Notes under the pieces: generated by a model
The model's input: the letters and a program-made list of their open reading frames with translations, nothing else
Told to the model about the DNA's origin: nothing
Databases searched by the model: none
Shown here: positions 22,947 through 34,263 of the stretch, one piece after another
How the letters are laid out: the number at the start of each line of letters is the position of its first letter
How positions within the stretch are numbered: the first letter of the stretch is position 1
NCBI RefSeq assembly: GCF_030272615.1
Contig: NC_081409.1
Location: 471,816,573 to 471,880,572, forward strand
Source of the DNA: Cryptomeria japonica
Taxonomy: Eukaryota; Streptophyta; Pinopsida; Cupressales; Cupressaceae
Length of the DNA stretch: 64,000 nucleotides
Direction: 5' to 3'
Made by a program: the position numbers and the translations under genes

Positions 22947-22976
22947 ATCTCCCCCTTTGGCATTGATGCCAACACT
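22947..22976 (-). promoter_or_regulatory. Copia polypurine tract and inverted-repeat arm
   Basis: The minus strand reads AGTGTTGGCATCAATGCCAA, then AGGGGGAGAT and the LTR start. The arm at 22955-22976 pairs with 22884-22905 in the LTR apart from three or four positions, some G-U in RNA. Confidence 0.8.
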
Positions 22977-23288
22977 AGATGTGAAAAACATCTATGTACC
23001 AAGAAGTGCCAAACAAATCTCCCCCTACGGAAGACAACCAACAATCTCCTAAATATCAAGAGTTCTCCCTGTAAATGATATCTCTGTAAGGTTATGAATA
23101 ATTTTTCACATTACTATCACTCACCCTTTGACATCAATGAGAGATTTCTGATAAAAATATCAAGGCAATGATATAAATCTTTGAATCTCAAAGCTGACTA
23201 CTCCCCCTGAGTAGTAGCACCACTCATTAGTGTCAGAATGAATAATGTCTCTAATAATGCATGTCGGAGTGATGACAAACTTCATCAA

Positions 23289-24035
23289 TCAAGTCTCTAT
23301 CGAAGGGGCAGAAACCCCTAATCTATCTCTCAAATACTTAAATGATTCCTTAAACAGTGGTTTAGTGAATATATCTACAATCTGTTCTTTAGTGTTCACA
23401 TAAACCAATTTGACTTCCTTTGCTTCTACCTTGTCCTTCAAAAAGTTATACTTTATTGAAATATGCTTAGTCTTAGAGTGAAATACTAGATTCTTAGACA
23501 TGTCAATAGCTACAGAGTTATCATAGTAGATAACCACCAATTCACTACAATTTACCCTGATATCCTTCAACATTTACTTCATCCACAAGACTTGAGTGCA
23601 ATTAGTTGTTGCTGAAACATACTCAGCTTCTACAGTAGATAAAGAAATGCATGACTATTTTTTGCTAATCCATGAAACCAGTTTCTTTCCAAGAAAGAAA
23701 GCTCCATCATAATTTCTCTTCCTATCATCAGTATCTCCTACCCAATCTGAGTCAATTTATGCACATAAAGTAAAATCATCATTTTTGGAATACCATAAAC
23801 CATATTCTATTGTTCCTTGCAAATACCGGAATATCCCCTTTACTACACATTCATGATTTCCTTTAGGATTACTTTGATATATTGAAACAATACTTATTGC
23901 ATTCATAATATCATGTCTAGTCTGAGTTAGATATAACAGACCACCAATCATAGACGTATACCTTGTTGGATTTACCAGTAAAGAAGTATCCTTGATAGAT
24001 AATTTCTCACTTGTAGACATAGGAGTACTTACCAC
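23289..24035 (-). pseudogene. Copia RNase H
   Basis: 24035-23757 encodes LVNPTRYTSMIGGLLYLTQT and the Q-rich N-terminus. 23573-23289 encodes VIYYDNSVAIDMSKN, HSKTKHISIKYNFLKDKV and EQIVDIFTKPL, the C-terminal half of Copia RNase H. The 180 nt between contain stops. The polyprotein end at 23289 is followed by about 340 nt of leader to the polypurine tract. Confidence 0.85.
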
Positions 24036-24044
24036 TTTGGAATT

Positions 24045-24980
24045 TTACATACCAAACTTCTTCAACAATTCCCTCAGATACTTAGTTTGATAGATAAAAA
24101 TTCCTTTGTCAGTTTGAGTAATCTGCAAACCTAAGAAAAATTTCATCTCACCAATCATGGACATTTCAAATTCATTCTTCATGTTGTTAGAAAATTCCAT
24201 GCACAATTTATCTTCTCCTCCAAAAATGATATCATCAACAAAAAATTCAATAATCAGAATATCATTATCAGTGATCTTATAATATAAATTACTATCAGCA
24301 CTGCCTTTAGTAAAACCAATCTTCAAAAGATATTTATCCAACCTTGCATACCAAGCTCTAGGAGCCTGTTTCAAACCATATAAAGCTTTCTTCAATCTGC
24401 AAAGCATATCTTTATCATCTGTCAGTGAAAATCCATCAAGTTTCTCAATGTAAACTTCTTCCTCAAGTTCACCATTTAAAAATGCACATTTAACATCCAT
24501 TTGATAAACCTTATAGTTCTTATAAGCTGCATAAGCAAGAAATAGTCTAACAGCTTTAATTCTAGCTATAGGTGCAAATGTCTCACCATAATCAATTCCT
24601 TCCATTTGAGAATATTCTTTACAAACCAATCTAGCCTTGTTTCTTACAACTTGACCATCCTCATTTAGTTTATTCTAAAAAACCCATTTAGTTCTAATAA
24701 CATTCTTATTTTTAGGTCGGGGAACTAAAGACCAATTTTCATTCTTATCTATCTAATCTAATTCATCTTCCATAGCTTTTAACCAATGTTTATCCTTACA
24801 AACTTCAATAACAGTTGTTCGTTCAACTTGAGAAATAATACATACCTCTTCATTTGCCATTTTTCTTCTTGTCATAACTCCCTTGTTCCTGTCTCCAATA
24901 ATTTTAACGTCAAAATGATTTAATCTTACATACCTTGGTGTCTTCTGAACTTCAAGTTCACTTCTCTGATAATCAGTCAT
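24045..24980 (-). pseudogene. Copia reverse transcriptase
   Basis: The start is marked by HWLKAMEDELD at 24753-24800, then a gap with stops, then the open block 24629-24045. Motifs are YGETFAPIARIKAVRLFLA, VYQMDVKCAFLNGELEEEVY (first catalytic Asp), LKKALYGLKQAPRAWY and FFVDDIIFGG (the active-site DD pair). The catalytic residues are intact and the RT block itself is uninterrupted for 194 residues. It has the typical Tork/Sire-like wording but I do not assign a lineage. Confidence 0.9.
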
Positions 24981-25167
24981 AGTTGAATTTTTTGATTATG
25001 TCGGTGTAACTATCTCAGCTTCCTGTACCAGTTGAGGCATTGTCGATTTAGTTATGATCATTTCCACTATCGGTTCCCTATCATATCATATAGAATTATT
25101 TTTGTAGTGTTCATCCACTTTCACATTAGCACTCTCCACAATTTTCTGCAATCTTTTGTTATAACAT

Positions 25168-26385
25168 CTATATGTTTTTCTCTGAATTAAATAACCAAGA
25201 AATGTTAGGAACAAACTTTCCAATTGAATCATCCCTTTTGATATAGCATTTACTTCCAAAAATTTTGAAATATTTAATAGTAGATGTATATCCAAACCAT
25301 AGTTCATAAGGGGTCTTATCGATTTCACCTTTGATGTGAACTCTGTTGAATATGTAGACTGTTATACTCACTGCTTCTCTCCGGGAGATATGAGGTAATT
25401 TGGCTTCCATCGTCATAGATCTAGATGCATCCAAAATGGTTTTGTTCTTTCTTTCAACTACTCCATTTTGTTGAGAAGTCATAGGTGCAGATAGTTTTCT
25501 CTTGATTCCATTTATCTCACAATAACTATTAAATTCATGAGAAGTGAACTCACCACCATGATCTAATCTTACACATTTGATTTTCAAACTAGTTTCAGTT
25601 TCAACCTTTGCTTTAAATATCTTGAATTTCTCAAAAGCTTCAGACTTCTCCCTTAGAAAAGTCACCCACATCATTCTAGAATAGTCATCAATAATCAACA
25701 TGAAATACCTATCACCTTGAAAGCTTCTAGTTCTTGCTAGACCACATAAGTCAGTGTGAATCAAATTAAGTACATCATTACATTTATCATGTATGCTCTT
25801 AAAAGAACTTATGACTTGCTTACCCAATTGACATTCCTTACATACCAAATTATGAGGCTTCATAATCTTAGGTATATCTCTGATTGCCTTAGTTGAACTG
25901 ATCTTAATAATACAATCAAAATTAACATGACACAACCTCTTATGCCATAGCCAACTCTCATCAATATGAGAAATCAAACATGTCTTATTACCAGTGTTCA
26001 AGTGAAAGATATTACTTCCTGTCTGAATACCAGTTGCAATCTCCAAACCAATCTTGTTAATGATTTTGTATTTTCTATCCAATTGACCAACACCCAAAAG
26101 ATTATGCTTTAAACCTTCTACATAATAGACATTATCAATATTATGATTTCCATCCAAATAAATAATGCATCTACCTTTGATCATACATGCCTTGTCATCT
26201 CCAAATATAACTTGACCGCCATTAAATTCTTGCAGGGATAGGAATTTCCCTTTATCTCCAGTCATATGATGTGAGAATCCACTATCAATTACCCATTCAT
26301 CCTTATCTTCAACTTTTGCTGCCAGGGCCTTTTCTTCATTTTTGATAACAGGTTCTGGTTCATCTTCTTTTAAAGCATAGAACAC
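25168..26385 (-). pseudogene. Copia protease and integrase
   Basis: The 405-residue open segment begins with the protease motif WVIDSGFSHHMTGD (active Asp in DSG). The integrase zinc module follows (LWHKRLCHVNF through CKECQLGKQ). In the core the first Asp is in LIHTDLCG, the second in VRLDHGGEF and the Glu in QQNGVVERKN, so the DDE triad is complete. The open frame is truncated by a stop after WLFNSEKNI, before the C-terminal part. The overlapping 25328-25086 frame continues the sequence, which marks a frameshift near 25200. Confidence 0.88.
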
Positions 26386-26468
26386 CCATTCTTTTCCATT
26401 TCCAGATCCACTAGCAGTATCTTCTTTCGGTTCATCTCCAGAGTCATCGGTTACTCCTTCCTCATCTA

Positions 26469-27326
26469 CTATGTTGCATTGTTTGCTTTTCTTGAATCTA
26501 TATCTATTCTAGTTAGGCTTAAAAGATTTCTTAACTCTTTCCTCAAACCTTGCATTCCTTTCAGGACATCTAGATGCAAAATGACCAATCTTATTACATG
26601 CAAAACATTTAAAAGGTGCTTTTCCTTCATACTTACTTCCAGTTGGTCCTTTAGGTACTCTTTTAGCAAATAAGGCTTCAAGTTTGTCAAGTTCTTCATC
26701 TTCTTTCCTCATGTCTTCCAATTATTTTGCATATAGGGATTTCCAATAATTTTTACTGATATATTTTGAGGATGATGATGATGCATGAAAAGCAGGTTCA
26801 AACTTTACAGCTCCAGAAGATCCAAATTCTTCAAGCTCAAAAGCAGATAATTTCCCAATCAGAATGTCTCTGTTAACTGAAGTGTTTGCCATTGTTCTTA
26901 ACTCATTAATTGTAGTTGCCTTCATCTTGTAACCCAGTGGAAGGGCTCTCAAGACTTTGGAAACTATTTCATCTTAACTTAGAAATCCTCCACAACATTG
27001 AATTCACATAACAATCTCATTTACTCTTTCCGTAAACACAACAATTCTTTCATTATCTTGCATTTTCAAGTTTTCATATATTACCCGATAACCATCAAGT
27101 TTATAAATTTTGATAGTAGGATCACCTTCATTAAAAGTTTGGTCAATCCCATGATCTGCTGATCAGTAAGTGCACACAACAAGGCTTCTCTAGCTCTGCA
27201 ATCATTTTCAATATTCTTATCCAAGTCTGCAGGAGTAGGATTGCCAAATGTCAAATCATAAGGTGTGTATCCTTTCTTAGTGATCTCCCAAATATATTTT
27301 CCAAGACATCTAAGATGAGTCTCCAT
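26469..27326 (-). pseudogene. Copia gag (UBN2-type) with zinc knuckle
   Basis: The fragment at 27326-27081 (METHLRCLGKYIWEITKKGY) and the block at 26952-26722 resemble plant Copia Gag. A CCHC knuckle, CFACNKIGHFASRC, follows in the 26721-26509 frame. Stops and frame changes separate the blocks. Gag forms the particle and binds element RNA. Confidence 0.75.
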
Positions 27327-27453
27327 TCTAATTTTCTATATCCCATAATTTGTTCCATCAAGCTTAGGGTGAAAATAGTTGTCGGTGGATAAGAGGTGTT
27401 AGTTTCCATAGGATCTACCTCAAGCAGTTAAGCTTTTGCAAAAGAGGACCAAA

Positions 27454-27465
27454 GCTCTGATACCA
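27454..27465 (-). promoter_or_regulatory. Copia primer-binding site (initiator Met tRNA)
   Basis: The minus strand reads TGGTATCAGAGC, two bases from the LTR end, identical to the sites in E1, E2 and E3. Confidence 0.9.
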
Positions 27466-27467
27466 AT

Positions 27468-28740
27468 TGTTAGGATAACTAGTGAACAACTAAGAGGGGG
27501 GGTGAATCAGTTGTTAACAGATTATAACTTTTAATCCATAATATAACCTTAAACAAATCAAGTACCGGTAAAGCACATACAGATGCCGGTAGGATCAGAT
27601 ATCGGTAAATAATACAACTTAACAATTAAATCGATAAACAATGCAAAGAAACCATACCACATAACACCATGATTTGTATGTGGAAAACCTAGAAAGGGAA
27701 AAAATATGGTGGGAAGCCTACCCATAGTCAGATGATACTTCTGCATAAAGTATGTGTTACAATGAGGGGCCCGCACTTGCAGAAAGGCACACTACCTAGA
27801 GCATACTTCTCATTACAAAAGAGTCTCACTGACTATAGAGAGGCTACAACCATCTCAAGATAAATGGACAACAATCCAATAGAGTGAACTATCAGAAATA
27901 GCATCTACCATGTCTGATTACAATCCCAAATAAGCTCAATATTGGAGGATTAAATCCTCTTTTGAATACAATTCGATCACCAATGACCGACCAACTCCTC
28001 TGCCTGAATGATATTACAATATTCACACATTACATTCCTTGACCATGGCCTTTCCCATAACCATGATACATTACAAAAGAGTTTCTACCTCTTATTTATA
28101 CAAACCTTAAGGCCTAAACCAATTAGGTCGACCACCTAAAGATATTATAATAAGATCATTACATAATTCCTTATTACAATGATATGTCATGTCGGCTTAA
28201 GACCAAAACAATAATAAAAAATCCATAAATCCTCTCGAAGCATCCCAGTAACAAGTAGAGTACACATTAGCATGATACTGGTCCATAACCTAGATAGGTA
28301 TCGGACCTATTATGGGTCCATCACGCCAAAGAAATCTCTTCAAGTAGTTGAAGCACGATCAAAGAATATCTTCAGCATCCTGAAATCCATGAAGAAGCTG
28401 CACCAACACCAATTTTGCATCCTGTCACGATTCCTCAACGAAAGCTCTTCCAATAAAGCCTTAAACCAGTGCAGGTAAGGGTTCACCAGAGTGTATGATA
28501 GCATTCAATTACCAAGACAATACCAACTGACCAAAACATGCTCATGGAGCATATAACACATGAAATCAAACATACTTCACTGATCCAAAGCATTTCAAAA
28601 GTGTCCAATAGATAGTCTCTTATGTCATCCTCTACCAATAACCAAAACATGTATGTCAATAACCAATCATAACAGCTAGTATTGAGATAAATGACAAAAT
28701 ATTAATGTAACACATAATCAATTCATCCATAATGCCAACA
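27468..28740 (-). repeat. Copia 5' LTR
   Basis: About 1273 bp, plus-strand ends TGTTAGGATAAC and AATGCCAACA. It contains the U5 hairpin at 27485-27515 and CCGGTA boxes near 27563-27600. It borders the primer site. Confidence 0.88.
27485..27515 (-). other. U5 hairpin of the Copia element
   Basis: AACAACTAA (27485-27493) and TCAGTTGTT (27507-27515) pair over nine positions. The one imperfect pair becomes G-U in the minus-strand transcript. The 13-nt loop GAGGGGGGGTGAA matches the loop core of E1 and E3. Confidence 0.7.
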
Positions 28741-30240
28741 AAACCCTATCCAATCATGAAGGAGGTTATCTCGATGATCGCCGGTTTATGTGATAGTAGA
28801 AATATTCTAACTAAAAATTCAATTAAGAATAGATAAGTGGAAACCCTAACCGACGTAAAGGGTCATCAGTGAGCATTGATCATTGACAAGATTATGAACC
28901 CTGTGGTGAGGTATGTTTCCTATGGCATTTCTTATAAGATCTATTTCAGGAATAGGGAAGGTGTTACTTCAGTAATTACAGTGTATATGGCACATATGCT
29001 TGTAATGAAAAACAAATCATTTGACTTGTGTGAATTATTGAGAGAATTATTTTTGGAAAATGTTAAAATGTCAAAAGAGAAGAATTATCCCTTCCAATTT
29101 GGTTCATTGCTTGTGTTCTTGGTCACGTATTGTCTAGGGTCCCTTTCGACAAAAGAGAATGTTATATGGGAATCTGGTGTCCCAGTTGTAAGGCACATAT
29201 TCAGATATTTTAGCAATTTGAATAGTAAAGAGGAAGCTTGTAATGCATATTTCAAATCTTTTCTGAACATATGGAGTGTTGTCCCGATATCCCCTATTTC
29301 CAATTCTGGAGGTTCTTCCTCTAAAAAGAAGAAAAGAAGATAGTTTATTCCTGATAGTGTTTTGGAGTCAAAGAAAAGAAAGAAGGATCTGAAAGAGAAA
29401 TATTATTGTGATTAAGGATCTGGATCCTCATGTAGCTAAAGGAGATTCGGCGCTTGCAGAGTAGGAAGTTAGAGAGTCAAATGATGAATTGAATTTGTTG
29501 GAGTTAGATGGTAGCATGGATGGAATCAAAACAATTGGCAAGATGTGAATAACTTTAGTTGAGTCAGATAGAATTGAATGTTTTTTGTTGAATCACTTGG
29601 TCTAGAATAACATGAGCATTGAGGATATTAGTAATTTTCTTTTGGAATCTCTAAATGAATCTCTTAACTAGAAGTTATCTATGTAATCTGTTGAGGCTGG
29701 AGTATATGAGAAAAAAGGAATTGATGTGTAGAGTCTGTTGAATGAGTGTGTTGATATGTAGAGAGCTTTATCAGTATGGATTGAGGAATTGAGAGATTGT
29801 ATCTATAGTGCTAGCGGAGCCTATAGGTACTGTATCTCTTGGTTGGCACTAGCAGTAAAACATAAAGCCAAAATTGATGTCATTGAAGATGAATTGAATG
29901 CTTTAGGATAAACTTTTGATAAGGATAGTGACCAAAAGAAAAGAATCAACTCTCTTTAGGCTAAACTCTTATTCTTGCAAAGGAAAAGAGAAGACTTTCT
30001 AAGTATGTTTTGGAAAGAAAAGAGATCGTTGAAGAAAAGTTGGAGTTGTTGTCACCAGGATTTCACCCGAGTGCTCAAGCTAAAAAGCTCAGCAATCTTG
30101 TGAAACATTGGAAGATTTCCATGCTTGTGGATTGCCTATGGTGGAAATCAACCTCCAGAGTGAGATGGTTCTCTGGTGAAACCTCCTAGAAAACTAACTT
30201 TAATCTGAGAAAAGGAGGAGAAAGCTTGTTGGAAATAAAA
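28741..30240 (+). pseudogene. Fragment E4 of an ORF2-like protein (E1/E3 family)
   Basis: Plus-strand sequence directly after the Copia LTR encodes PIMKEVISMIAGL, then 28876-29343 with DLCELLRELF, YPFQFGSLLVFLV and KENVIWESGVPVVRHIFRYF. These align by eye with E3 ORF2 (CKFGSLLICIF, GTVVWRKDTPILYQI). Shifted frames to about 30100 give coiled-coil sequence ending in LLSPGFHPSA, like the LSPRLD tail of E1. The N-terminal part expected on the other side of Copia is absent, consistent with a deletion that also removed most of the Copia 3' LTR. Many stops make it non-functional. Confidence 0.65.
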
Positions 30241-31823
30241 TTTTACTTCTAATGGGAGGTGATACACCAATGGTTTTAATACTTACTTGTTGTCCTAAAC
30301 TTCTATCAGCTTCAGAATACCTTGAAAATGCTTCACAACTTAATCTAGACCACTAGTAGATCAATGTTTCATATAAAGGTTCTGATTTTTTCAATGTTTG
30401 TTGAAGGAAAAGATGTTTTTCACAACTACAAATTGATTGAATAAAAATGAACACACTCATATAACTTTTACCAATATGGAATTTTCTTGTATTTCAAAGA
30501 ATAAATGAGACAAAAAATGAAGGATCTATAAATAAATCATAGTATTTTATCAATAATTGCACATGACAAAGAAAAGATAAGAAGAATCTTGATGGAAGCC
30601 TATTGTATTTATTGAATACTGAATGAGTTTTTCATTATAATGCTTCAATTCTTTAAAAAAAAAATGAGCTGAAATACTTTTCTATTGTGTATGTAGAGAA
30701 GAAAAAGAATTAACTGTAAAAGAAAAGAAGAGAGAAAGCCTTATAGAGAGGAAGTATAGAATAATATGGAGAAGAATTGTTGTGCCTCCTCAAACTCAGG
30801 TTCAAACTTGAAGTTTCCTCCTTGATTTCATCTTCATTGCATAAAGATATCTTCCTTTGGTCGAAATTCATGAAGCATGTGAAAAGGCATCTCAAACTGC
30901 TGCAAACTGGAAGTTGACTAGTAGAAAAGCTATCTCAAGTCACAATGCACCCATGTGGGATCTCTAGTTGAAGCCTAACTACTGCAAACTGCTCAAAACT
31001 TCCCTTATTTCAAACCTAAATTGATGCATGAACTAAACTCCACCTTGTGTATTTACAACTCATCCTTGAACTGCTCTTGGAAATGTCTCTTAACTGTGCT
31101 TGGTCAAAATAGCCATCAGTCATCTTATACTTTGTACTATTCTTGATTTTCCTTTAAAGGATTCAAATTAATTCATTGGGCAATGAACTTGTCAATGTTC
31201 TTCCACTTATCATTGTTCTCTTGATAACCTTTTAACTGTGACTGTTATTAAATCTCCGTTCATTGTCCCAAATCTCTTCATGATATCCATTTGACTACAA
31301 ATTTGATAGTGAATCTCATTGTAATCTCATGATCAGACCATGATTTCTAACCTTAGCTTGTATATACCTTGATTATTATTAAATACTAAAGAGACTACCC
31401 TCTTGGTTACAATAAACTAAACTCACTAGTCTCTAATCCTATATGGATTTAAAGATGCTACACCTTTTTTTTTATTCTTACTGTGTTTGATAGTGAAAGA
31501 AGCACCAACACACCATTTATATCCATACTTTGTCTTTGAGGTTATCTTGAGACTTCCCTTTGCGTGAAAAGTTGTCATTGTATACTATCATCATGCTAGA
31601 CGCTCTGTGATTTTCCTATTTGTTATTCATAGTAAATGTTATCACTTTTCTTGCTTTGAGTAGATGACAACCCTTAGACTGATTTTGACAACCTCTTGCT
31701 CTTAATATCATGCACCATATCTTGTATCTTTTCTATAAATCATTATGACTATTCCATTACACTTTGATGACCTATTTCTCAAGATGAAAGTACTGAGCTT
31801 CTCCTATTGGTGGTAGTTCTAGT
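30241..31823. other. Non-coding stretch left of E2
   Basis: AT-rich sequence with T/C-rich runs. No convincing ORF, terminal repeat or RNA gene is seen. It may be LTR or 3' flank of the decayed element at 28741-30240, but no matching copy was found. Confidence 0.4.
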
Positions 31824-32726
31824 TGTTGGCAATTGACATTCATTTGATTGGTTTCAATATGTTGTCATTGATGGCAATATGTTCCAGCTTCATATTTTGG
31901 TTTGGTTGTTTACCAACAGACACTTCAACGGCACTGGCACCATCACCGACAGGTATCTTCACCGGTTGGAAGGAATTATTTGGGTATCGGCATTGAAGGT
32001 CGACATGACTTCATTAGGTTATTGGTATCGGAAGCCAACATCATTTTGGGAGATCTGGCATTGGCAATTGATTTTGATATTTATGTATATATGTTATTGA
32101 GCCGACACATATGTTCATTTTGTAATTATCTTTGTAAGCCGCCATAAAGCATGATGGGTTGTAAGGGTATATAAGTTAGTTGATTAGATCATTTTGTAAT
32201 GTGCAAGGATAAGAGAATGTGATAATGTTTTGTAATGCAAAGTTTATGTAAGAGGTTATTCCAGTAAGGGTTTAGGGTCAGAACAGATAGAGCTTAACTG
32301 GAACTTTATTCAAGCATAGAAAATTATATCTTTGCAGTTCACTCATTTCTTTGGATTGTAGTATGGATTTGTATGCAGTCAATGAGACTCCTTTTTTGAT
32401 TGAGCAGTATGCTCTAGGCTGTAAGCCTTCCTGCATGTGCAGAGCCCTATATTTTGTAATATTTTTTCATATGGCCAGTGGATTGATATTGTGGACCACA
32501 AATTCCACCATGGTTTTTCCTCTTTGAGGTTTTCCACATATAATTCTATGTGTTATAGTATTAATTTGTGTGATTGGCTTATTGGTTGCTTTACTTATTT
32601 CAATCTTATATGTACCAGTATACTAGTTGGTGAATGCATGTTTTAATAACGTTAAAATAGATCATTTTGATAGCACACCAATTCACCCCCACCCCCCCCC
32701 CCTCTCAGTGTTCTTTGATTCCAACA
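31824..32726 (+). repeat. E2 5' LTR
   Basis: 903 bp from TGTTGGCAATTGAC to TTGATTCCAACA, directly repeated at 37699-38590. Near its end is a run of about 25 bases that is almost all C (32685-32703), longer than in the other copy. Confidence 0.9.
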
Positions 32727-32728
32727 AT

Positions 32729-32740
32729 TGGTATCAGAGC
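32729..32740 (+). promoter_or_regulatory. E2 primer-binding site (initiator Met tRNA)
   Basis: TGGTATCAGAGC, two bases after the LTR end CCAACA. Confidence 0.9.
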
Positions 32741-32794
32741 CTTGTGCCTCGAAGGAAGTTTAACAGCTTGAGGAAGATCCTGAATCTGGAATCC

Positions 32795-33916
32795 ATGGAT
32801 ATGAGTTTGGTAAAGCAACTTGAGGTAGCACTTGAAGATTATGATGCTGAAAGGATGAAGAACTTGAAGTTACAAGATGAATTGATTTTTTCTCAAGAAT
32901 TCATTCTTATCCTACAGGAGAGGTTGTCATTTGTTCAAGCTAGGAGGAAGAAACTTTTAAAGAATAAGGATAATGAAGAGAAGGATGCCCTTAATGAGAA
33001 ATGTTAGAAGCTGAGTCCACAGAACATGGTCATGAGGAATGAAATGGAATCCTTAACTATAAGGATGTCAAAGGTGATTGAAGATCGGGAGAAGAAGGAA
33101 GAAAATCTTGCTATATCTCTGAAAGACAAATTTGAAGAATGCTCCCGGTTGGTTCATGAAAATGATATGTTGAGAATAGATTTAGTACAATCCATGAGTA
33201 ATCAACGAGAACTTCAAAGACAAATAATAATTTTGAGAGATGATCTGACTATTGCAAGTGAGTGCAAAGAAAAATTCAATGTTAGTTCAGCACAACTTGA
33301 TGAGTTATTGAAAATTCAAAGAGAGAATGGAGATTCTAGTGGACTTGGATTTAAACAAGGTCAGGACTCTGGTACTGCAAATGAAGATCAAAACTAGAAG
33401 GCACTAGTAAGGTAGCTTAATGCTTCTAAATTTAATGGTAGATGCTTTGTTTGTAATAAATTTGGTCACATGGCTAGGCAATGTAGAAATAGAGAAAATC
33501 AAAACTATAATTCTACTCCTGTTCAATGTTATAAATGCAATAAGTATGGTCATAAGACATAAGATTTCAGAATGAATGTTAAATGTTATGCATGTGTAAA
33601 ATTTGGACATATGTCTAATCAGTCCAGGTCAAGAAATTATACCGATTTTAACAAAGCAATTCAAAAGAAAAATGTTACATGCTATGCAAGCAATGAGGTT
33701 GGACACGTAGCTAAGTTTTGTAGAAGTAGAAATCCACCGGTTAATAATGATGGATCAAATGAGAAAGGAAAAGAGAAGGTCAATGAAATTTGGCAAGATC
33801 ATATCAAGAAATGGGTCCAGAAGTCAAAAGATCAATCAGTAGATGGAAATGCTCTAGTTACTCAATCCGCAAACGAGGTTGCTCCTGCACCAGCAGGAAG
33901 CTCATCCGGTAACTAA
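32795..33916 (+). pseudogene. E2 ORF1: coiled coil plus CCHC array
   Basis: One frame from the Met at 32795 to 33916 contains in-frame stops near 33005, 33395 and 33560. A charged coiled coil covers the first 190 codons (VKQLEVALEDYDAERMKNLK aligns with the E1 start). The knuckles are CFVCNKFGHMARQC (intact), CYKCNKYGHKT ending without Cys, CYACVKFGHMSNQS and CYASNEVGHVAKFC, so three of four have lost a ligand. The frame stays the same throughout, so decay is by point mutation. Confidence 0.72.
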
Positions 33917-34263
33917 GGAAAATAACTTAGGGGTAGGCAAAATTAATGACAATACTGATTATGCCCTAGGAAGAGGTTGTGCAAGATGTTCGAGATATTG
34001 GAGATGCTTATCTAGCATGGAGATGTTAGACCAAGATCCGTTATCTTTCACTGGAAGTCATTCATATCAATGACGGATTAGGGTTTCTTGGAGGATAAAA
34101 CTTTGAATCCACTTCATTTCTGGTCACTTTTCCTTTAGAGCAATTCAGAGAGAGTCTAAGGAAATTCAGTGTGATCGATATCTTCTTGAGAAATTTCACC
34201 AACAATCAAAAGAGTTCTTAGGGTTTTCACCAGCAACTATTTCACAGGAATTTATCTTTCATC

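Larger units (their letters stand above)
22640..28740 (-). mobile_element. Ty1/copia retrotransposon with truncated 3' LTR
   Basis: The minus-strand element has domains in the diagnostic Copia order: gag, protease, integrase, RT, RNase H. The 5' LTR (27468-28740) is about 1273 bp. The 3' LTR keeps only its first 307 bp (22640-22946), so the outer end was deleted. The primer site is initiator Met tRNA and the polypurine tract is GGGGGAGAT. Most motifs are intact but frameshifts and stops break the polyprotein. It is the only element here with a full enzyme set and the same cis signals as E1-E3. Its right end adjoins an unknown ORF fragment at 28741. Confidence 0.9.
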
